Positions 60,601 through 64,000 of a DNA stretch of 64,000 nt are shown piece after piece (positions within the stretch are counted from its first letter, which is position 1; every line of letters begins with the position of its first letter). This DNA is from Chryseobacterium oncorhynchi (GTDB lineage: Bacteria > Bacteroidota > Bacteroidia > Flavobacteriales > Weeksellaceae), in NCBI RefSeq assembly GCF_002899895.1, contig NZ_PPEI02000003.1:434001-498000 (forward strand). Direction: 5' to 3'. The translations under genes were made by a program, and so were the position numbers. Below the pieces are notes generated by a model that did no database searches, had not been told where the DNA came from, and was given only the letters and a program-made list of their open reading frames with translations.

Positions 60601-60834
60601 ATGAAGACATCCGTTTTTTTAGAAAAATTACAAGAAGAATTAGAAGAAGATCAAGCTCTTACATTAGATACAAACCTTAAGGAATTAGAAAGCTATGACT
60701 CCATCAGTTTACTTTCTATTATTGCTTTTGTAGATGAAAATTTTAATAAAAAGATTGATACAAAACATTTTAAAGATGTTCAGACTGTGGCAGATCTTGT
60801 AAACATTATTGGTAAAGAAAACTTTGAAGATTAA
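60601..60834 (+). CDS. Dedicated acyl carrier protein
   Basis: 77 residues, acidic. The phosphopantetheine site is DSIS with Ser34, in place of the usual DSL. LESYDSISLLSIIAFVDENFN and a late DVQTVADLVNIIG helix fit ACP topology. The stop overlaps the next start by one base (TAATG), so translation is coupled to the reductase. It should carry intermediates made by the adjacent KAS III. Confidence 0.88.
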   Translation: MKTSVFLEKLQEELEEDQALTLDTNLKELESYDSISLLSIIAFVDENFNKKIDTKHFKDVQTVADLVNIIGKENFED

Positions 60835-61592
60835 TGAATCAGTTTTCATTAAAAGATAAAAATATTCTTATTACAGGGGCTTCTTCCGGAATCGGGAGAA
60901 GCTGTTCTGTAGAATGCAGCAAGAGTGGAGCAAGCCTTATTTTGATTGCAAGGAATGAAGACGAGCTTCAGAAAACAGTCTCCATGCTGGCTCCGGAAAC
61001 CAAGGTTGAAACCATTATTGCAGATATTGCACAATGTGAAAACCTTGAGGAGCTGATTGCTCAAAAAGTTTCAGAAATGGGAAAGATCTCCGGATTTATC
61101 CACTGTGCTGGAGTAGAAAAAACGCTTCCATTAAAGAAACATACCCCACAACTTTATCATGATATCTTTGCCGTTAATGTGATTGCCGGTTTTGAAATAG
61201 CCAAGATTTTATCCCTTAAAAAATATAAAACCGAAACTTCTAGTTTTGTCTTTATTTCCTCTGTAGCAGGAATGGTGGGTGAAATTGGGAAAGCTGCTTA
61301 CTCAGCCAGTAAAGGAGCTGTTATTTCCGGGGCACGTTCTATGGCCATGGAGCTTTCGAGAAGTAATGTTCGCGTCAACAGTATCAGCCCAGCTATGGTG
61401 AATACACCTATTTTGGAAAAGATGTTTGAAAATATTGGCGAAGAAGCTGCCGAGGAAATTCTTAAAAAGCATCCTCTGGGAATTGGAAAACCTGAAGATG
61501 TAGCCAATGCTTGTATTTTCTTACTTTCTGATGCAGCAAGATGGATTACGGGTTCAAATCTGGTGGTAGATGGTGGATATTCGGCGCAGTAG
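60834..61592 (+). CDS. Short-chain dehydrogenase (FabG-like) of the polysaccharide locus
   Basis: 252 residues. The cofactor motif GASSGIG is at 15-21, the catalytic Tyr-Lys in YSASKGAV (about 156-163) and Ser near FISSVAG; NSISPAMVNTPI is SDR-typical. It likely reduces the 3-ketoacyl-ACP made by the upstream KAS III to a 3-hydroxyacyl product, or oxidises a sugar derivative. One-base overlap with the ACP gene. Its stop codon directly abuts the stop of the convergent glycosyltransferase with no gap and no terminator. Confidence 0.9.
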   Translation: MNQFSLKDKNILITGASSGIGRSCSVECSKSGASLILIARNEDELQKTVSMLAPETKVETIIADIAQCENLEELIAQKVSEMGKISGFIHCAGVEKTLPLKKHTPQLYHDIFAVNVIAGFEIAKILSLKKYKTETSSFVFISSVAGMVGEIGKAAYSASKGAVISGARSMAMELSRSNVRVNSISPAMVNTPILEKMFENIGEEAAEEILKKHPLGIGKPEDVANACIFLLSDAARWITGSNLVVDGGYSAQ

Positions 61593-62753
61593 TTATTTTT
61601 TGTAAAGCCCTTCTATAATTCTTTCTACAGTATTGAAAATTTTCTGATTATCAAACTGATCTTCTATCGTTTCAAGGTTTTTTCTGATCTTGGAAATAAG
61701 CTCTTGGTCCGTTAGAAAAGCTTTCATTGCTTCATACATTTCATGGGTATCATAATTGATGAGGTATCCTGTTTCTTTGTCTTTTACCATGACACTTACA
61801 TCACCGGTATCAGTAGCAATAATCGGGGTTTGAAGAATCAATGCTTCAGCAACTACAAGAGGCCATGCTTCTGATTCTGAGGATAAAATGAAATAATCTG
61901 CTTTTTTAATATAAGGGTAGGGATTCATCCTGTTACCCGTTAAAATAAAGGTATCCTGAACATTATTGGTACGAATCTGCTCCGTAAGGTTTTTCATTTC
62001 CTCTCCATTGCCTACAACAACAACGCTGTGATGAAATCCTTCGTCAATCAGTTTTTTGTGAGCATCAATGAGTTTATGATAACCTTTTCTGGTATGAAGA
62101 CGCCCTACGGAAACAAAAACAGGTCCTTGAGGAAGATCGTTTATCTTTTCTTCAGCTTTCTTTTTAATTTCTTCAATAGGGATCGCATTAATGACGACAC
62201 TTTCTGCAGGATATGGTAAATCAGGATACGACTGATGCATAATATCTTTAATCTTTTGAGAACAGTAGATCATATGATCAAATTGCGGAAAGTTTTTAAG
62301 AATATCCGGAACCAGTGGCTGCATACCCGGAACATTAATTTCAGAGTGGAACCATCCAATTTTTTTTGAAGCTCCATTGCTGGAATTGATCACAGATGAG
62401 AAAGCAGCATAGGTGGGAGCAATCTCAATATCAAATTTTTTATTTCCAAGGATACGGTCAGATACCTTGTGGTCTTTTAAGGCTCGTGAAAGCTTCATTC
62501 TTCGGCGGATAAGCTGAAGTTTATGAATAAGTGAATTTTGTGAGAAACTTTCCTTTCCTTCAGCTAAATATACTTTTTTGATATGTTTTGGAAATTCATC
62601 CCGTAGTTCTCCCTGATTAAGGTTCAGGCAAACGGTAATGTCAAACTTTTCAGGATTGAGGTTGTTGAGCATACTCAATATGACTTTTTCCACACCTCCC
62701 ATTTCCATCGAGCGGTGCCTGAAAAGAACCTGTATTTTCTTATTTTCTGACAT
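61593..62753 (-). CDS. Family 4-type glycosyltransferase (paralogue of the gene at 56510)
   Basis: A 386-residue GT-B enzyme: MEMGGVEKVILSMLNNL at the start, VSVGRLHTRKGYHKLID (about 204-220), NPYPYIKKADYFILSSESEAWPL and EALILQTPIIATDTG (about 300-314). High similarity to the glycosyltransferase at 56510. It begins inside the stop codon of the upstream family 2 glycosyltransferase (TAATG overlap of one base), so the two are cotranscribed. Acceptor unknown. Confidence 0.88.
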   Translation of the reverse strand: MSENKKIQVLFRHRSMEMGGVEKVILSMLNNLNPEKFDITVCLNLNQGELRDEFPKHIKKVYLAEGKESFSQNSLIHKLQLIRRRMKLSRALKDHKVSDRILGNKKFDIEIAPTYAAFSSVINSSNGASKKIGWFHSEINVPGMQPLVPDILKNFPQFDHMIYCSQKIKDIMHQSYPDLPYPAESVVINAIPIEEIKKKAEEKINDLPQGPVFVSVGRLHTRKGYHKLIDAHKKLIDEGFHHSVVVVGNGEEMKNLTEQIRTNNVQDTFILTGNRMNPYPYIKKADYFILSSESEAWPLVVAEALILQTPIIATDTGDVSVMVKDKETGYLINYDTHEMYEAMKAFLTDQELISKIRKNLETIEDQFDNQKIFNTVERIIEGLYKK

Positions 62754-63592
62754 TATCTGAACAATTTTTGTAAAGCAATAATTATTTTTTTCTTAATCCT
62801 ATAGCCAATACCATGCTGATATTCCAAAAGGGAGAAAATTTCCTGATGACTGGTATACTTTTCCGGGATTTTTTTTCCATTGATGCTTGTAAGGTTTCTT
62901 CTTTTCATTGTGGTGAAGACTACCTGAGCAAAGTAATCATAGGACTTTCCCTTATTGTCATTCTGAGAAATTCCTCCGGAATGTGCCCTGTAAAGATAAT
63001 TGGTGTCATCAATGAAATAAACATCCCCTTTTTCGTACATCTTTAGATATAAATCCTGATCCTCAGCGATTCTTAATTCCGGATTCATTTTTTCTGTCTG
63101 TTCATAAACATCTTTTCTGAATGTTGTAAAATGACCAATCTGAATAGGATAATTGAAGAAGTATGGATCATTGTTTCTTACCTGCATTGCCGACTTGTAG
63201 GGGGCAATTGGTTTAAGATCCTTATCACAACCCATAAAACGGGAATAGGTGAGTACCACATTTTTTTTGTGTTCAAAAACCTGCATCGCCTTTTCGATGG
63301 CGGTAGGAAGAATAGCGTCATCAGGATCTACAAATCCACAAACCTCTCCTGTAGCCAGTTCTATAAGTCTACTTTTAGTAACTCCTACGCCACTATTTTT
63401 TTCGTTTTCAAAAAACCTGAATCTCTCATCTCCTGCAATAATGGCTTTCACCTGATCTCTTTCAGCTTCTGAAGAGGCATCATCTACAATAACGGCTTCC
63501 CAGTTCTGGTAGGTCTGCTGAAGCAGTGAGCTGTAGCAATCCCTGAACAGTATCGCGTTGTTGTAGTGGGCTATAAGTACAGAAAACTTCAT
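62753..63592 (-). CDS. Family 2 glycosyltransferase
   Basis: A 279-residue GT-A glycosyltransferase. The inverting family 2 fold is seen in FSVLIAHYNNAILFRDCYSSLLQQTYQNWEAVIVDDASS, the DxD-like metal site is GFVDPDDAILP (about 90-100), and ELRIAEDQDLYLKMYEKG holds the catalytic-base ED pair (about 172-180). First gene of a two-gene minus-strand unit with the next glycosyltransferase. A long leader (about 195 nt) separates it from a TATATTTG element at 63791. Confidence 0.9.
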   Translation of the reverse strand: MKFSVLIAHYNNAILFRDCYSSLLQQTYQNWEAVIVDDASSEAERDQVKAIIAGDERFRFFENEKNSGVGVTKSRLIELATGEVCGFVDPDDAILPTAIEKAMQVFEHKKNVVLTYSRFMGCDKDLKPIAPYKSAMQVRNNDPYFFNYPIQIGHFTTFRKDVYEQTEKMNPELRIAEDQDLYLKMYEKGDVYFIDDTNYLYRAHSGGISQNDNKGKSYDYFAQVVFTTMKRRNLTSINGKKIPEKYTSHQEIFSLLEYQHGIGYRIKKKIIIALQKLFR

Positions 63593-63790
63593 ATTAATTT
63601 AAAAGAGTGTTGAGGGTTAATTTCTGATTGTAAAGTTCAATATTTTTATCAATTGATACATCAATGATTACTGATGGATGTCTCAGAAAGTATGTTGGAA
63701 GAAAATTGTTCATTGAAAATGGGATCTTGATGGTAAAATGGCCCTTTTCATAAAGAGGATATGGCCTTATTTTTTTTCACTTGAGTTACA

Positions 63791-63839
63791 CAAATATAAT
63801 CTGTTTTTATATTAAATGAAAAAAAAATCTTTATTTTTG
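63791..63839. promoter_or_regulatory. Back-to-back divergent promoters
   Basis: CAAATATA (63791-63798) reads TATATTTG on the minus strand, toward the family 2 glycosyltransferase. TATTTTTG (63832-63839) faces plus, toward the gene at 63860. The two -7 elements are 33 bp apart, so the polymerases could interfere. Confidence 0.5.
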
Positions 63840-63859
63840 CTCTATTAAAGGCAACACAG

Positions 63860-64000
63860 TGAGTGAAATAACAAGAGTTCTCAAAACATTTATCGGGTAT
63901 CTGAAAAGACCCGACCTTTATCCGGAACTGGGTAGAAAAATTATTAAAAATACAGTTAACAGAGGCAACGCATTCAAAGGAAAGGAAAAAACCAATTCTT
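63860..64000 (+). CDS. Partial gene starting with GTG, cut by the window edge
   Basis: An open frame from GTG 63860 (about 20 nt after a TATTTTTG promoter element) runs to the end of the window, 47 codons: start SEITRVLKTFIGYLK, then RPDLYPELGRKI. There is no in-frame ATG upstream. The LKRPxLYPELxRKI stretch resembles the N-terminus of class I SAM-dependent methyltransferases in flavobacterial polysaccharide loci, but this is a weak memory-based guess. Confidence 0.45.

Noticed and set aside
1-64000. tRNA, rRNA, CRISPR arrays, insertion sequences and prophage genes.
   Set aside because: Reading both strands gave no cloverleaf-like sequence, regular spacer-repeat array, transposase or integrase motif, or flanking inverted/target-site repeats.

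Overview
The window comes from an AT-rich member of the Flavobacteriia, most likely Chryseobacterium or a close relative in the Weeksellaceae. This is inferred from gene content and promoter style, with no database search. The signs are SusC-like TonB receptors, type IX secretion (T9SS) sorting domains of both type A and type B, an XrtF-type exosortase with its partner, a GH3-family protein, lipoproteins, almost no Shine-Dalgarno sequences, and many Bacteroidetes-type promoters (TAnnTTTG at -7). I see no rRNA, tRNA, CRISPR array, insertion sequence or prophage.

Layout. 1-5.1 kb: TonB receptor plus DUF5689 surface lipoprotein operon. 5.4-8.9 kb (minus): a cell-wall-sugar recycling cluster (AmgK-like kinase, stand-alone RapZ C-terminal domain, MurU-like nucleotidyltransferase, LOG-family protein, DUF6702 protein), with an inverted heptanucleotide-repeat array inside it. 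9.1-10.1 kb: exosortase XrtF pair. 10.2-18.7 kb (minus): cation diffusion facilitator, aspartate-semialdehyde dehydrogenase, a small membrane protein, a second TonB receptor, and nitroreductase-nadB-nadC. 18.8-30.3 kb (minus): four large related T9SS type B proteins, two on each side of rnhA-dnaB. 30.4-35.6 kb (minus): TPR-like protein, MFS exporter, small lipoproteins, GH3 protein and a repeat peptide. 35.8-44.7 kb (plus): mfd, a tandem trio of exported LDVNG-motif proteins, two paralogous lipoproteins and pth. 44.9-48.3 kb (minus): carbonic anhydrase, SulP transporter, small exported protein, second carbonic anhydrase. 48.7-50.5 kb: AraC-type membrane regulator and a DUF2306 protein. 50.6-55.5 kb (minus): a 1654-residue T9SS type A protein with an internal duplication. 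55.9-64.0 kb: a surface polysaccharide locus with four glycosyltransferases, two hexapeptide acyltransferases and a KAS III-ACP-SDR mini-pathway.

Most notable: (1) the four type B proteins are mosaic, because grouping by the N-terminal domain and grouping by the last ~315 residues give conflicting pairs; (2) five genes have a -7 promoter element only 3-4 nt before the start codon, predicting leaderless mRNAs; (3) the heptad array forms a hairpin and runs into the 3' end of the RapZ-like gene; (4) DnaB ends in an SSB-like acidic tip; (5) the KAS III-ACP-SDR cassette may make an acyl decoration for the polysaccharide; (6) a bicarbonate-handling locus holds a conserved-looking small protein and a structured leader element.
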